Positions 1 through 10,557 of a stretch of DNA of 64,000 nt are shown in pieces. Each line of letters begins with the position of its first letter. Position 1 is the first letter of the stretch. A model generated the notes under the pieces. The model was not told the origin of the DNA, ran no database searches, and saw only the letters and a program-made list of their open reading frames with translations. The position numbers were made by a program, and so were the translations under genes. Origin of the DNA: Gammaproteobacteria bacterium (lineage in GTDB: Bacteria; Pseudomonadota; Gammaproteobacteria; Ga0077536). The stretch covers positions 62,001 through 126,000 of the forward strand of contig JACPPA010000019.1 in NCBI GenBank assembly GCA_016191285.1, read 5' to 3'.

Positions 1-48
1 GGCGGGACTTGCCTAGCCCACCGAGTCGCAACTCGGCAGGCGGTGCAC

Positions 49-726
49 TTACCAGTTCGCGAAATCGTTGACCTTGGTGGTGAACGTCGGCTCGGCAAAA
101 ATAACGCGACCGGAATAGCGGAGCTTACGGATCGCCTCCACGATTGCGGTCGGGCTGGCACTGTGCGCAAATGCCAAGGTGTAAACACCCTGCGGGGTGG
201 GGCCTTCAACAACATCGGCGCCGACCGCGAGCAATAACGCGCGCAATTGGCGTTCTGTAATATCGTCATAAAATACTAGACGTACTTGCGGCCCATGCGC
301 AGCGGCCACCGCTTCGCGCGGCTGGTTCAGCATGCTGTAGCCAGCGTTTCGCAACCACGCAGTGCTGGTATCGGTGTTATCGGAGACCCAACCGAGTAAT
401 CCGGTTACGACCATTAAGATGGCCGCCGCCGCCCATGGCATTTGTCGTGCGTGGCGTTTTTGTTCGATGCGTAAGGTCAAACGCCGCAGCGCGTCTTCAC
501 ACTCGACGTTGAGTCTCGGCGCCGCCGTATATTGTGCAAGTCGTCCCAGCAGTTCGACTTCGCGCCGGCACACCAGGCAGTGCTTTAAATGCGTGTCAAC
601 ACGCGCCGCCTCCGCACCGCGTAACGTGCCATTCACATGCCACGGCAAAACGGCCCACACCGCCCGATGTTCAGCATCAAACGGGAGCACTGAGGGGATC
701 TCTTGCTGCTCGTGCGCTTCGTACAT
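49..726 (-). CDS. Anti-sigma factor with zinc-finger and one membrane segment
   Basis: A 225-residue protein encoded just downstream of an ECF sigma factor, with 15 bases between them. Residues 46-53 carry H-x3-C-x2-C, the zinc-binding core of zf-HC2 anti-sigma domains, with a further His at residue 30. A hydrophobic segment at about residues 96-114 is a single membrane span, so the N-terminal sigma-binding domain would be cytoplasmic and the C-terminal 110 residues periplasmic. The C-terminal part has no motif I recognise. Inference: it holds the neighbouring sigma factor inactive until an envelope signal releases it. Role as anti-sigma is well supported by motif plus context; the signal sensed is unknown. 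Confidence 0.85.
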   Translation of the reverse strand: MYEAHEQQEIPSVLPFDAEHRAVWAVLPWHVNGTLRGAEAARVDTHLKHCLVCRREVELLGRLAQYTAAPRLNVECEDALRRLTLRIEQKRHARQMPWAAAAILMVVTGLLGWVSDNTDTSTAWLRNAGYSMLNQPREAVAAAHGPQVRLVFYDDITERQLRALLLAVGADVVEGPTPQGVYTLAFAHSASPTAIVEAIRKLRYSGRVIFAEPTFTTKVNDFANW

Positions 727-741
727 GATTTCAATCGCTCT

Positions 742-1344
742 TCATTTTCCGACTATCGCGCCCAGTAGACGGCGCAAGTGGGTTCGGGCATGGAACATCC
801 GGGTTTTTACGGTGTTCACTGGGCAACCCACGATATCGGCAATTTCTTCGTAGGAATAATCCATTAAATACGTTAATTCGACGACGCTACGATGCGCCGG
901 CGACAAGCGAGTCAGCGCGTGATTGAGATGGCGATTAAGCTCGGCCTCATTCACCTCGGCGGCGAGATCGACATCCGCCGCGAGTTCGTTGATAAGGTCT
1001 AGCGTCTCGGTGGGAAAGCGGCGGTCGCGTTCTAGCCGCTTCAACGCCTTTTTATAGGCGATTCCGAAGATCCACGTTGACACTTTCGAACGTCCCGCGA
1101 AGGTCGAACCCGCCGACCACACCGTGTACATCGTGTCGTTGACGACTTCTTCAGCCAGTTCGCGGTGGTTCACCATCCGCCCGAGGAAATCCATCAGACG
1201 GGGATAATAGCGACGGTAAAGCGCGGCAAATGCCTCGCGGTCACCGCCAATTACCGCCACTAGCGCCGCGCTATCAAGCACCTCGCCGCTGATGTTTTCG
1301 GCCTTCGACGCCGGCTGTTTTAGCCCTACGCCATGCTTATCCAT
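742..1344 (-). CDS. ECF-family RNA polymerase sigma factor
   Basis: A 200-residue sigma-70 family protein of ECF size. Region 2 lies at about residues 40-105 (FAALYRRYYPRLMDFLGRMV, then ELAEEVVNDTMYTVW), and region 4 at about 145-195 with LSPAHRSVVELTYLMDYSYE followed by a helix-turn-helix (VNTVKTRMFHARTHLRRLL). The acidic linker between regions 2 and 4 is typical of RpoE-like ECF factors. The anti-sigma gene directly follows, so the two form one transcription unit. ECF factors usually direct their own promoter; I could not assign a specific one in the upstream 190 bases. Confidence 0.92.
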   Translation of the reverse strand: MDKHGVGLKQPASKAENISGEVLDSAALVAVIGGDREAFAALYRRYYPRLMDFLGRMVNHRELAEEVVNDTMYTVWSAGSTFAGRSKVSTWIFGIAYKKALKRLERDRRFPTETLDLINELAADVDLAAEVNEAELNRHLNHALTRLSPAHRSVVELTYLMDYSYEEIADIVGCPVNTVKTRMFHARTHLRRLLGAIVGK

Positions 1345-1535
1345 TAACTGACTACTCCACAGTCCAGACTGGTATTCGCATCGCTCACGCCCAAACCCAA
1401 TTAACTCTCTCGTGCTGGTTTAGTGCCGCAAGCGCAGCATTCGGTTCATTTGACAGTCTGACCGTAACGCGCTCCGGTTAGAAACCGATAAGTTGCAATA
1501 ATTGATTAAGACGGGGGTTGGATAAGGCCCGCTTT

Positions 1536-3484
<1,949 letters not shown>

Positions 3485-3515
3485 GGCAATTTTTAATAAA
3501 CCCTCAATACAAGTC

Positions 3516-3548
3516 GGCCCAGATCGAGCGTGGTGCTCGATCTGGGCC
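3516..3548 (-). terminator. Perfect hairpin between dnaK and dnaJ
   Basis: A perfect 14-bp inverted repeat (GGCCCAGATCGAGC with its complement, 5-base loop) sits in the 88-base gap between the dnaK stop and the dnaJ start. No run of T follows it in the direction of transcription. It therefore looks more like an mRNA-stabilising or attenuating hairpin that would let dnaK be expressed above dnaJ than a full terminator. That function is inference; the stem itself is seen directly. Confidence 0.6.
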
Positions 3549-3572
3549 GCTCGCGCGTGCAAAGCGCCGCGC

Positions 3573-5483
3573 TTATTTGTCTTTTACTTCCTCAAAATCC
3601 GCATCGACCACATTACCCTCATCGGCCCCGTCGGCTGGCTTACCGGCACCGCCGGCCGCCGCTTGCTCGGCTTGGTGAGCCGTTTGCGCAATCTTACCGG
3701 ACAGTTCGGCCAGTTTGCGGCTCTTGGCCTCGATCTCCGCCGCATTATCCGATTTTAACGTGGTCTTCAGATCTTCCAGCGCCGCCTCGATTTCGGTCCG
3801 CTCCGTGGCGCCAACCTTGTCGCCCAATTCATCCAGCGATTTTTTGGTGGCGTGCACCAGACCATCCGCCTGATTGCGGGCATTGACCAACTCATGGAAT
3901 TTTCGGTCTTCCTCGGCATGCACCTCGGCATCCTTTACCATGCGCCGGATTTCATCGTCCGATAAGCCGCTCGACGCTTTAATCACGATCGATTGCTGCT
4001 TACCCGTGGCCTTGTCCTTGGCCGACACGTTCAAGATCCCGTCCGCGTTGATGTCGAAGGTCACTTCAACCTGCGGCACCCCACGCGGCGCCGGCGGGAT
4101 TTCCGCCAAGTCGAAACGGCCCAGCGATTTATTGGCGACCGCCTGCTCGCGTTCGCCCTGCAACACATGCACGGTCACCGCGGTTTGATTATCGTCCGCG
4201 GTCGAAAACACCTGATTCGCCTTGGTCGGTATGGTGGTGTTCTTTTCGATTAACTTGGTCATGACGCCACCGAGGGTTTCAATCCCCAACGACAACGGCG
4301 TGACGTCGAGCAACAGCACATCTTTGACATCACCACCCAGGACGCCAGCTTGAATGGCCGCGCCAACCGCCACGGCCTCATCCGGATTGACGTCTTTACG
4401 CGGTTCGCGGCCAAAGAATTCCTTGACCACTTCTTGTACTTTCGGCATCCGCGTTTGCCCGCCGACTAAAATCACATCGTCGATTTCGGAGATTTTCAGG
4501 CCCGCATCCTTCATCGCAATCCGGCAGGGTTCGATCGTGCGCTGAACCAGGTCTTCGACCAGCGCTTCGAGTTTCGCGCGGGTGATCTTGATGTTCATAT
4601 GCTTCGGACCGGTCGCGTCGGCCGTGATATAGGGCAAATTCACGTCGGTTTGCTGACTTGATGACAGCTCAATCTTGGCCTTTTCAGCGGCCTCCTTTAG
4701 ACGTTGCAACGCCAACGGATCGCTATGCAGATCGATTCCCTGGTCCTTTTTGAATTCGCCAGCCAAGAATTCGATCAAACGCAAGTCGAAGTCTTCGCCA
4801 CCCAAGAACGTATCGCCGTTGGTCGACAACACCTCGAACTGATGTTCGCCGTCGACCACTGCAATCTCAATGATGGAGACATCGAAAGTACCGCCACCAA
4901 GATCATAGACCGCAATCTTGGCGTCACCTTCGCGTTTATCCATGCCAAAGGCCAACGCGGCAGCGGTGGGTTCGTTGATGATCCGTTTAACGTCGAGACC
5001 CGCGATGCGGCCGGCGTCCTTGGTCGCTTGGCGCTGCGAATCGTTGAAGTACGCGGGCACGGTGATGACCGCTTCTTTGACTTCCTCGCCGAGGTAGTCT
5101 TCGGCGGTCTTCTTCATTTTCATCAACACGCGCGCCGAAATTTCGGGCGGCGCCAATTTTTTACCGTTGGCTTCCACCCAGGCGTCGCCATTTTCGGCGC
5201 TGAGGATCTTGTACGGAACCATGCCCTTGTCGCGCTGGACCACTTCGTCCTTGAATTTACGTCCGATCAAGCGCTTTACCGCGAAGAGGGTATTGTGCGG
5301 ATTGGTCACCGCCTGACGCTTCGCGGCCTGCCCGACCAGCACTTCATCGTCACTACTGAACGCGACGATCGACGGCGTCGTCCGCGCGCCTTCGCTGTTT
5401 TCGATGACCTTGGGCTTACCGCCTTCCAGCACCGCGACGCAGGAATTGGTGGTTCCTAAGTCGATACCAATAATTTTTGCCAT
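3573..5483 (-). CDS. dnaK: Chaperone DnaK (Hsp70)
   Basis: A 636-residue Hsp70. The N-terminal ATPase domain opens with [13 protein letters not shown] and contains the phosphate-2 motif [13 protein letters not shown]. The substrate-binding domain begins after the conserved linker [19 protein letters not shown], and the tail ends in the acidic EEVKDK motif that recruits partners. Length is the family norm. It is preceded by a well-formed sigma-32 promoter that overlaps the 3' end of grpE, so dnaK can be heat-induced independently of grpE. Downstream are dnaJ and dapB. Confidence 0.98.
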   Translation of the reverse strand: MAKIIGIDLGTTNSCVAVLEGGKPKVIENSEGARTTPSIVAFSSDDEVLVGQAAKRQAVTNPHNTLFAVKRLIGRKFKDEVVQRDKGMVPYKILSAENGDAWVEANGKKLAPPEISARVLMKMKKTAEDYLGEEVKEAVITVPAYFNDSQRQATKDAGRIAGLDVKRIINEPTAAALAFGMDKREGDAKIAVYDLGGGTFDVSIIEIAVVDGEHQFEVLSTNGDTFLGGEDFDLRLIEFLAGEFKKDQGIDLHSDPLALQRLKEAAEKAKIELSSSQQTDVNLPYITADATGPKHMNIKITRAKLEALVEDLVQRTIEPCRIAMKDAGLKISEIDDVILVGGQTRMPKVQEVVKEFFGREPRKDVNPDEAVAVGAAIQAGVLGGDVKDVLLLDVTPLSLGIETLGGVMTKLIEKNTTIPTKANQVFSTADDNQTAVTVHVLQGEREQAVANKSLGRFDLAEIPPAPRGVPQVEVTFDINADGILNVSAKDKATGKQQSIVIKASSGLSDDEIRRMVKDAEVHAEEDRKFHELVNARNQADGLVHATKKSLDELGDKVGATERTEIEAALEDLKTTLKSDNAAEIEAKSRKLAELSGKIAQTAHQAEQAAAGGAGKPADGADEGNVVDADFEEVKDK

Positions 5484-5543
5484 AGTCAGCCTCTTTTCGC
5501 CTGAGATTTATTAAGGGCGGCAAGCGCGCCGCGAGTGTCTCGG

Positions 5544-5572
5544 ATATGGGGTGTCAAACAACATTTCTCAAG
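5544..5572 (-). promoter_or_regulatory. Sigma-32 (heat-shock) promoter of dnaK
   Basis: Read on the minus strand: CTTGAGA, 14 bases, CCCCATAT. This matches the RpoH consensus (CTTGAAA, 13-14 bases, CCCCATNT) at all but one -35 position. It lies 61-89 bases upstream of the dnaK ATG and partly overlaps the end of grpE. Confidence 0.75.
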
Positions 5573-6125
5573 CCCCATCCGGCGCTTTCGCGACGATGAC
5601 CATCGCTGGCCGCAACAAACGTTCGTGTAATAGATAGCCTTTTTGGAGCACCCGCAGAACGGTCCCCGGTTCAGCGCTCACGCTCACCTCCATCATCACG
5701 GCTTGATGGTGCTCGGGGTTGAACCGCGTGCCTGTGGGATTGACGACTTGTACGCCGAGCTTATCGAAGGCGCTCGCGAACATGCGCTGCGTGAGTTCCA
5801 TGCCTTCTTGGAGACTTTTTACGTCGGCGGTGGCGGCCGCGGCTTCAAACCCTAAATCCAGACTGTCTTTAACCGGGACAAAGGCTTCGGCCAGGCGTTC
5901 GATACCGTACTTGTGCGCGGCTTCGACATCACGTTGCGCACGCTTGCGGACATTGTCGAGCTCGGCACGGGCCCGCAACGCTTCGTCACGATAGCGGTCG
6001 GCTTCCAGACGTAACTCATCGTACGCCGCGCGTAGACGATTGACTTCTTGGTCCGGGTCGGCGCCGGCCGCGTCGAGCAGCGCCTCGCTACCGATCTCGG
6101 GTGCAGTCGTTTCTGATTCGTTCAC
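5568..6125 (-). CDS. grpE: Nucleotide exchange factor GrpE
   Basis: A 185-residue protein that releases ADP from DnaK. After a variable acidic N-terminus there is a long coiled-coil region (about residues 25-90), followed by the conserved beta domain with FDKLGVQVVNPTGTRFNPEH and a C-terminal motif VLQKGYLLHERLLRPAMVIV. Size and layout match the family. It lies between hrcA and dnaK on the same strand and has its own sigma-32 promoter upstream. Confidence 0.95.
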   Translation of the reverse strand: MNESETTAPEIGSEALLDAAGADPDQEVNRLRAAYDELRLEADRYRDEALRARAELDNVRKRAQRDVEAAHKYGIERLAEAFVPVKDSLDLGFEAAAATADVKSLQEGMELTQRMFASAFDKLGVQVVNPTGTRFNPEHHQAVMMEVSVSAEPGTVLRVLQKGYLLHERLLRPAMVIVAKAPDGA

Positions 6126-6215
6126 GACGATCCTCTAAATTCTGAGTCAAAATTGCCGGGTCTAAGCTTTACGCGAAACAAGCGGACGCGCACCGCCATG
6201 ACACGCGGCAGTGGT

Positions 6216-6244
6216 ACATGGGGCTCAAACTTTAAGAATTCAAG
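6216..6244 (-). promoter_or_regulatory. Sigma-32 (heat-shock) promoter of grpE
   Basis: On the minus strand CTTGAAT, 14 bases, CCCCATGT: one mismatch to the RpoH -35 consensus and a full -10 match. It begins 3 bases after the hrcA stop codon, about 90-120 bases upstream of the grpE ATG. Spacing is identical to that of the dnaK promoter. Confidence 0.75.
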
Positions 6245-6246
6245 GG

Positions 6247-7296
6247 CTATGAATTCAACGCGCTGGTTAGCAGCTTAGCGGTCAAATCGACGATCGGGAT
6301 CACACGCTCATAAGGCATTCGCGTTGGCCCTATGACGCCCAATACGCCCAGAATCTCGCCTTCATCACCGTAGGTCGAAGTCACGATGCTACAGTTATCA
6401 AAGGCTTCGTAACCCGCCTCCTCGCCGATAAAAATCTGGACTCCCGCAGCGCTAAGCGCTTGATCCAACAAATGCAGGATGTCCCGCTTGCGGCTGAATG
6501 CGTCAAATAGGTTGCGCAACTTGTCGAGATCAGAAAGGTCATTGATCTCCATCAAATTGGCCTGTCCGGCGAGCACATAGTCCGTGGCGGTTTCTTCCTC
6601 GACAAACACTTGCTGCGCCATGTCGATAACCGTGGCCATTAGGCGGTTCATTTCATCGCGAGTCGCGTTCATGTCGGACAGCAAGTCACGTTTGACCTGT
6701 CGAATGTCGCGGCCCGCGAATACCGAATTCAGGTAATTCGCCGCTTCGGTCAGTTCGCTGGCGGAATATCGACGCGCCGTCTTAATGATCCGGTTTTGCA
6801 CTTCACGTTCGTTGATGACGAGGATGACGAGTACCCGATTCTCATTGAGCGCCAGAAACTCGACCTGGCGAAGGGCCTTGTGTTCGGCCTTCGGAATCAT
6901 CACCAGGCCGGCAAATTTGGTGACTTCCGAAAGCATGCTCGAGGTTTTTTCGAGCAGGCGTCGCACATCGGCGTCATGCCGGACCCCATCGGTCATGATT
7001 CGGAGTTCCGCCGTGGGCGGGGATTTGTAGGTCAACATGCAATCGACAAACAAACGATAGCCGCGGACCGTTGGCACGCGCCCGGCGGACGTATGGGGCG
7101 CGCGGATTAACCCTAAATCTTCCAGATCCGCCATGACGTTTCGAATGGTGGCGGGGCTGAGCTCGAAGCGCGTATCGCGCGCGAGCGTGCGTGAACCAAC
7201 CGGCTGTCCATCGCCGATATAGCGCTCCACCAATGTCCGGAAGAGGTATTGCGCCCGTTCGTTGAGTTCAATACCGTGAATGGGCTGTTCGGCCAT
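6247..7296 (-). CDS. hrcA: Heat-inducible transcription repressor HrcA
   Basis: A 349-residue regulator with an N-terminal winged helix (YLFRTLVERYIGDGQPVGSR and LSPATIRNVMADLEDLGLI) and a GAF-like inducer domain. HrcA normally binds CIRCE inverted repeats, whose half-site is TTAGCACTC. I found no CIRCE near hrcA, grpE or dnaK, whereas sigma-32 promoters are clear. Start chosen at the ATG of MAEQPIHG; a GTG 15 bases upstream is possible. Its operators in this genome, if any, lie outside what I could see. Confidence 0.93.
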   Translation of the reverse strand: MAEQPIHGIELNERAQYLFRTLVERYIGDGQPVGSRTLARDTRFELSPATIRNVMADLEDLGLIRAPHTSAGRVPTVRGYRLFVDCMLTYKSPPTAELRIMTDGVRHDADVRRLLEKTSSMLSEVTKFAGLVMIPKAEHKALRQVEFLALNENRVLVILVINEREVQNRIIKTARRYSASELTEAANYLNSVFAGRDIRQVKRDLLSDMNATRDEMNRLMATVIDMAQQVFVEEETATDYVLAGQANLMEINDLSDLDKLRNLFDAFSRKRDILHLLDQALSAAGVQIFIGEEAGYEAFDNCSIVTSTYGDEGEILGVLGVIGPTRMPYERVIPIVDLTAKLLTSALNS

Positions 7297-7329
7297 GCAT
7301 GTCGCCCGCACAAGTTGGTACTGGGTTGG

Positions 7330-7358
7330 AATCTAGCATCGCGCCTTTATTGTTGCAA
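7330..7358 (-). promoter_or_regulatory. Possible sigma-70 promoter of hrcA
   Basis: On the minus strand TTGCAA, 17 bases, TAGATT, ending about 35 bases before the hrcA start. Box quality is moderate and spacing ideal. Assigned by position only. Confidence 0.35.
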
Positions 7359-7444
7359 AACTGTTAGCGCCGAACCGGCGTCGGGTGACGCGAACCGCAA
7401 CCGCGATAAGTGTGGTAAACCGAGTCCCAACAACCGAGCATCAA

Positions 7445-8317
7445 ATGTTCAAACGAATCGGAATAGTCGCCAAAGGTTCGGACGAATCGGTGCTAAACGC
7501 CGTCACCGAGGTCAGTCTCGTCCTCGCTCGACATGGCGCGGATTACGTCGTTGAAGGGGTGCCGGCCGATTATTGTCGGGAGCGTGGAATACACCGAGTC
7601 GAAGGCGCGGCGGTGGTTAACGATCGGGATTTGGTCATCGCGGTCGGCGGCGACGGTACTTTGCTCCGCGCCGCGCAACTTGCCTTTCCGCGCAATGTAC
7701 CGTTGCTCGGCGTCAATCTTGGTCGCCTGGGGTTTTTGGCCGATTTGTCCTTGCACGAGGTCGCGACCGGCCTTGCGCGAATTCTCGACGGCGCTTATGC
7801 GACTGAAGAGCGCTTTGTCTTGCGCTGCGAAATTTGGCGGGGCGCAACGCGAGTCGCGATGGGCCATGCGCTGAACGATGTCGTGATTCAACGCTGGAAC
7901 ACCACGCGCTTGATCACGCTCCATACTCACGTCGACGGCCGCTTTGTTCACACCCAGCGCTCCGACGGCATGATCATCTCCACGCCGACCGGCTCGACCG
8001 CTTACTCGTTATCCGGCGGTGGCCCCATTTTGTACCCCGCGCTCGCCGCGGTGGTGTTAGTGCCAATTTGTCCCCACACGCTCACCAATCGACCGATCGT
8101 CCTCGCCAACACCGCGCACGTCGAAATCGAAGTCGCAACCGATCATACCGATGAATCGCGCGTGACCTGCGATGGCAACGCGTTGCCCAGCATTCAGTCT
8201 GGCGACCGTATCCGGATTACCAAACACGACCAAGGCGTGCGTTTGATCCACCCGGCGGACCACGATCACTTTGCGATATTGCGTGCCAAGTTGCAGTGGG
8301 GCCAAGGGCCGTGCTGA
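7445..8317 (+). CDS. nadK: NAD kinase
   Basis: A 290-residue enzyme that phosphorylates NAD to NADP. The diagnostic GGDGTLLRAA motif (about residues 63-72) and the following NLGRLGFLAD are intact, as is the GDGMIISTPTGSTAYSLSGG-type block in the second domain (here SDGMIISTPTGSTAYSLSGG). Start chosen at the ATG of MFKRIGIVAKG, since the 20 residues upstream are not conserved. It diverges from hrcA and overlaps the start of recN, a common gammaproteobacterial order. Confidence 0.96.
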   Translation: MFKRIGIVAKGSDESVLNAVTEVSLVLARHGADYVVEGVPADYCRERGIHRVEGAAVVNDRDLVIAVGGDGTLLRAAQLAFPRNVPLLGVNLGRLGFLADLSLHEVATGLARILDGAYATEERFVLRCEIWRGATRVAMGHALNDVVIQRWNTTRLITLHTHVDGRFVHTQRSDGMIISTPTGSTAYSLSGGGPILYPALAAVVLVPICPHTLTNRPIVLANTAHVEIEVATDHTDESRVTCDGNALPSIQSGDRIRITKHDQGVRLIHPADHDHFAILRAKLQWGQGPC

Positions 8318-9969
8318 AGGCGCTCACGATTCAAGATCTGGCCATCGTTCGCCATGTCGATCTGGAATTTCATGCTGGCCTGACCGTCATCACCGGCGAG
8401 ACCGGCGCCGGTAAATCGATCGTAATCGAGGCTCTCGGACTCGTGTTAGGCGATCGCGCGGATTCGATGCTCGTACGATCGGGCGCCCCGAAAGCAACGG
8501 TTAGCGCGACCTTTGAGATCTCGGCGCGGCCGGCCTTGCTCGAATTCTTGACCGATAACGGACTCGACAGCGAGACCGATTGCATTCTACGCCGTGTGAT
8601 CGGAAGCGACGGTCGCTCGCGGGCGTTTTGCAACGGCGCGCCGGTCACCGTCCAGGTGTTAAGGGATATCGGCGCCCTGCTAGTCGATATACATGGGCAA
8701 CACGAACACCATTCGTTACTGCAACGTGCCGAGCAACGGCGCTTGCTGGACCACTACGGCGAACTTGGCCCGCAAGTCGCGACCGTCCGTGCGGCCTTTA
8801 GCGAATGGCGCACACATCTCACTGAACTTACCGCCTTAACCGGCGGCGAGACCGACGCCGCGGCGCGCGCCGATTATCTGCGTTTTCAAATGGAAGAACT
8901 CAACGCCGTTGGCGTCAGCGGCGACGCGCTCGCCAGCCTCGACGCCGAGCACCGGCGCTTGGCGCATGGCCAGCGCCTGCGCGAGGGTTGTGACGAAATC
9001 GCGAGCCGCGTTTTTGATCATGAACGGGCCGCGTATCGCGTCCTCAATCAGGCGCATAACACGTTGCGCGAGTTGAGTGCAGTCGATGGAAATCTATGCG
9101 CGCTAGCGGATAATTTTGATCAGATCCTCATCGGTTTGAGCGAAGCCGAACGCGATCTCGCTCACTATCAGCAGCAGCTCGGCGCGGACGATCCGGTGGC
9201 GCTTCTGCGCTTGGAACAACGCCTCCAGCAGGTGCATGACCTGTGTCGCAAGCATCGCTGTGACACCAACACGTTGCCCGTCCTGTTCATTCGTCTCAAC
9301 GAAGAATTGGCGAACTTGGAATCGCGCGGGTCGCGAATCACCGAACTGACTCGCGCGCTGGATTCGGCACGCGGCGCGTTCGACATCGCGGCAACTGCGC
9401 TTAGTGCGGGGCGTCAGCGGGCAGCGCGTGCGATGGCGGACGTCATTACCGCCAATCTGCATCAGCTGGGAATGCCGCAAGCGCGCTTTGAAGTGGCGAT
9501 CACGGCAAGTACCGAACCAGCGCAGCACGGCCGCGACGAGATCGATCTACTGGTCACCACGAATCCCGATCAAGGCGTGCAACCGCTGCGGCGCGTCGCT
9601 TCGGGTGGCGAATTATCTCGAATCAGTCTTGCGATTCAAGTCGCGACTGCCGCGATCTCAAGTGTATCGACCCTGGTCTATGATGAGATCGACACCGGTA
9701 TCGGCGGGCGGGTAGCGAGCACCGTGGCCAAACATTTGCAAGCCGTCGCCCGCACTCGACAAGTGCTGTGCATTACGCATCTGGCGCAAGTCGCGTCAGC
9801 GGGTGAACAGCACCTGTTTATAACAAAGGCGGTCACGGAGGGAACAACGAATACCCAAGCGACCTATTTAAGCGCGGCGGATCGAGTCGAGGAAATTGCG
9901 CGGATGTTGGGCGGCGAGCAACCCACGGCGCGCTCACGTGCGCACGCCACGGAGCTATTAGCCGGTTAG
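8311..9969 (+). CDS. recN: DNA repair ATPase RecN
   Basis: A 552-residue SMC-like ATPase for double-strand break repair. The Walker A motif GETGAGKS is near residue 30, the ABC signature SGGELSRISLA near residue 430 and Walker B VYDEIDTGIGG near 460, with long coiled coils between. The preferred start is GTG at 8311 (reading VLKALTIQDLAIV, matching the usual MLTQLTI beginning), which overlaps the nadK stop by 7 bases; another GTG lies 15 bases upstream. The 3' end is 4 bases from the convergent fur stop. Confidence 0.95.
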   Translation: MLKALTIQDLAIVRHVDLEFHAGLTVITGETGAGKSIVIEALGLVLGDRADSMLVRSGAPKATVSATFEISARPALLEFLTDNGLDSETDCILRRVIGSDGRSRAFCNGAPVTVQVLRDIGALLVDIHGQHEHHSLLQRAEQRRLLDHYGELGPQVATVRAAFSEWRTHLTELTALTGGETDAAARADYLRFQMEELNAVGVSGDALASLDAEHRRLAHGQRLREGCDEIASRVFDHERAAYRVLNQAHNTLRELSAVDGNLCALADNFDQILIGLSEAERDLAHYQQQLGADDPVALLRLEQRLQQVHDLCRKHRCDTNTLPVLFIRLNEELANLESRGSRITELTRALDSARGAFDIAATALSAGRQRAARAMADVITANLHQLGMPQARFEVAITASTEPAQHGRDEIDLLVTTNPDQGVQPLRRVASGGELSRISLAIQVATAAISSVSTLVYDEIDTGIGGRVASTVAKHLQAVARTRQVLCITHLAQVASAGEQHLFITKAVTEGTTNTQATYLSAADRVEEIARMLGGEQPTARSRAHATELLAG

Positions 9970-9973
9970 TGCC

Positions 9974-10387
9974 TCAGTCGGGTGGCGTCGGCTTACGCTT
10001 TACGTACAACACGAGACTGTGATCCTGAAGCTCGAAGCCGTGGATCGCGACCACCGCGCGCTGGCGGCGCTCGATCTCTTCATCGAAGAACTCAATGACC
10101 TGCCCTGTGTCCAAACACACCATATGATCATGATGTGGCCCCCTCGCCATCTCGAAAACCGCGTGCGTTCCATCAAAATTGTGTCGCTCGACGATCCCGG
10201 CCGTTTCAAATTGAGTAAGGACGCGATAGACAGTTGCAAGGCCGACGTCTTCACCCGACTCCAGCAACGCACGGTAGACATCTTCGGCGCTCAAATGACG
10301 ATCGCCACGACGTTCCAACATCTCGAGGATGCGGAGGCGGGGCAACGTGGCTTTAAGGCCGGCTTTTTTTAGTGCGTAAGTATCCAC
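9974..10387 (-). CDS. fur: Ferric uptake regulator Fur
   Basis: A 137-residue iron-responsive repressor. It has the winged-helix DNA-binding domain (LKATLPRLRILEMLERRGDR, then VGLATVYRVLTQFETAGIV) and the metal-binding block PHHDHMVCLDTGQVIEFFDE. The second Cys of the structural C-x2-C found in E. coli Fur is Thr here, and the C-terminal cysteine pair is absent. From family knowledge this resembles the Pseudomonas type, which does not need the Cys-bound structural zinc. It diverges from bamE, as in many gammaproteobacteria. Confidence 0.95.
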   Translation of the reverse strand: MDTYALKKAGLKATLPRLRILEMLERRGDRHLSAEDVYRALLESGEDVGLATVYRVLTQFETAGIVERHNFDGTHAVFEMARGPHHDHMVCLDTGQVIEFFDEEIERRQRAVVAIHGFELQDHSLVLYVKRKPTPPD

Positions 10388-10557
10388 GCATGTGCCTCAC
10401 AGTGAGCGCTGGTCGCGCAAGTCGTGGTCGCCCGGATCGCCGGTGCGTTATACTGTCGGGCCCCGCGCCCGGAGGCGGCGAGGAGCCGAGCGCATCTTAA
10501 CACCATCGCACGCGATTGAAGCGCGCTTTTCCACCCCGCGACACGAGATCCAAGCCG

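Noticed and set aside
1-48. Short hairpin CCGAGT-CGCA-ACTCGG (21-36) as a terminator of the anti-sigma gene
   Set aside because: Only a 6-bp stem without a T-run; too weak to call.
4704-5459. Long open frame (251 codons) on the plus strand opposite dnaK
   Set aside because: Shadow of the highly conserved dnaK on the other strand; composition is the mirror of dnaK codons and no motif is present.
7297-7445. CIRCE operator before hrcA
   Set aside because: No TTAGCACTC-type half-sites or 9-base-spaced inverted repeat found there, nor before grpE or dnaK.
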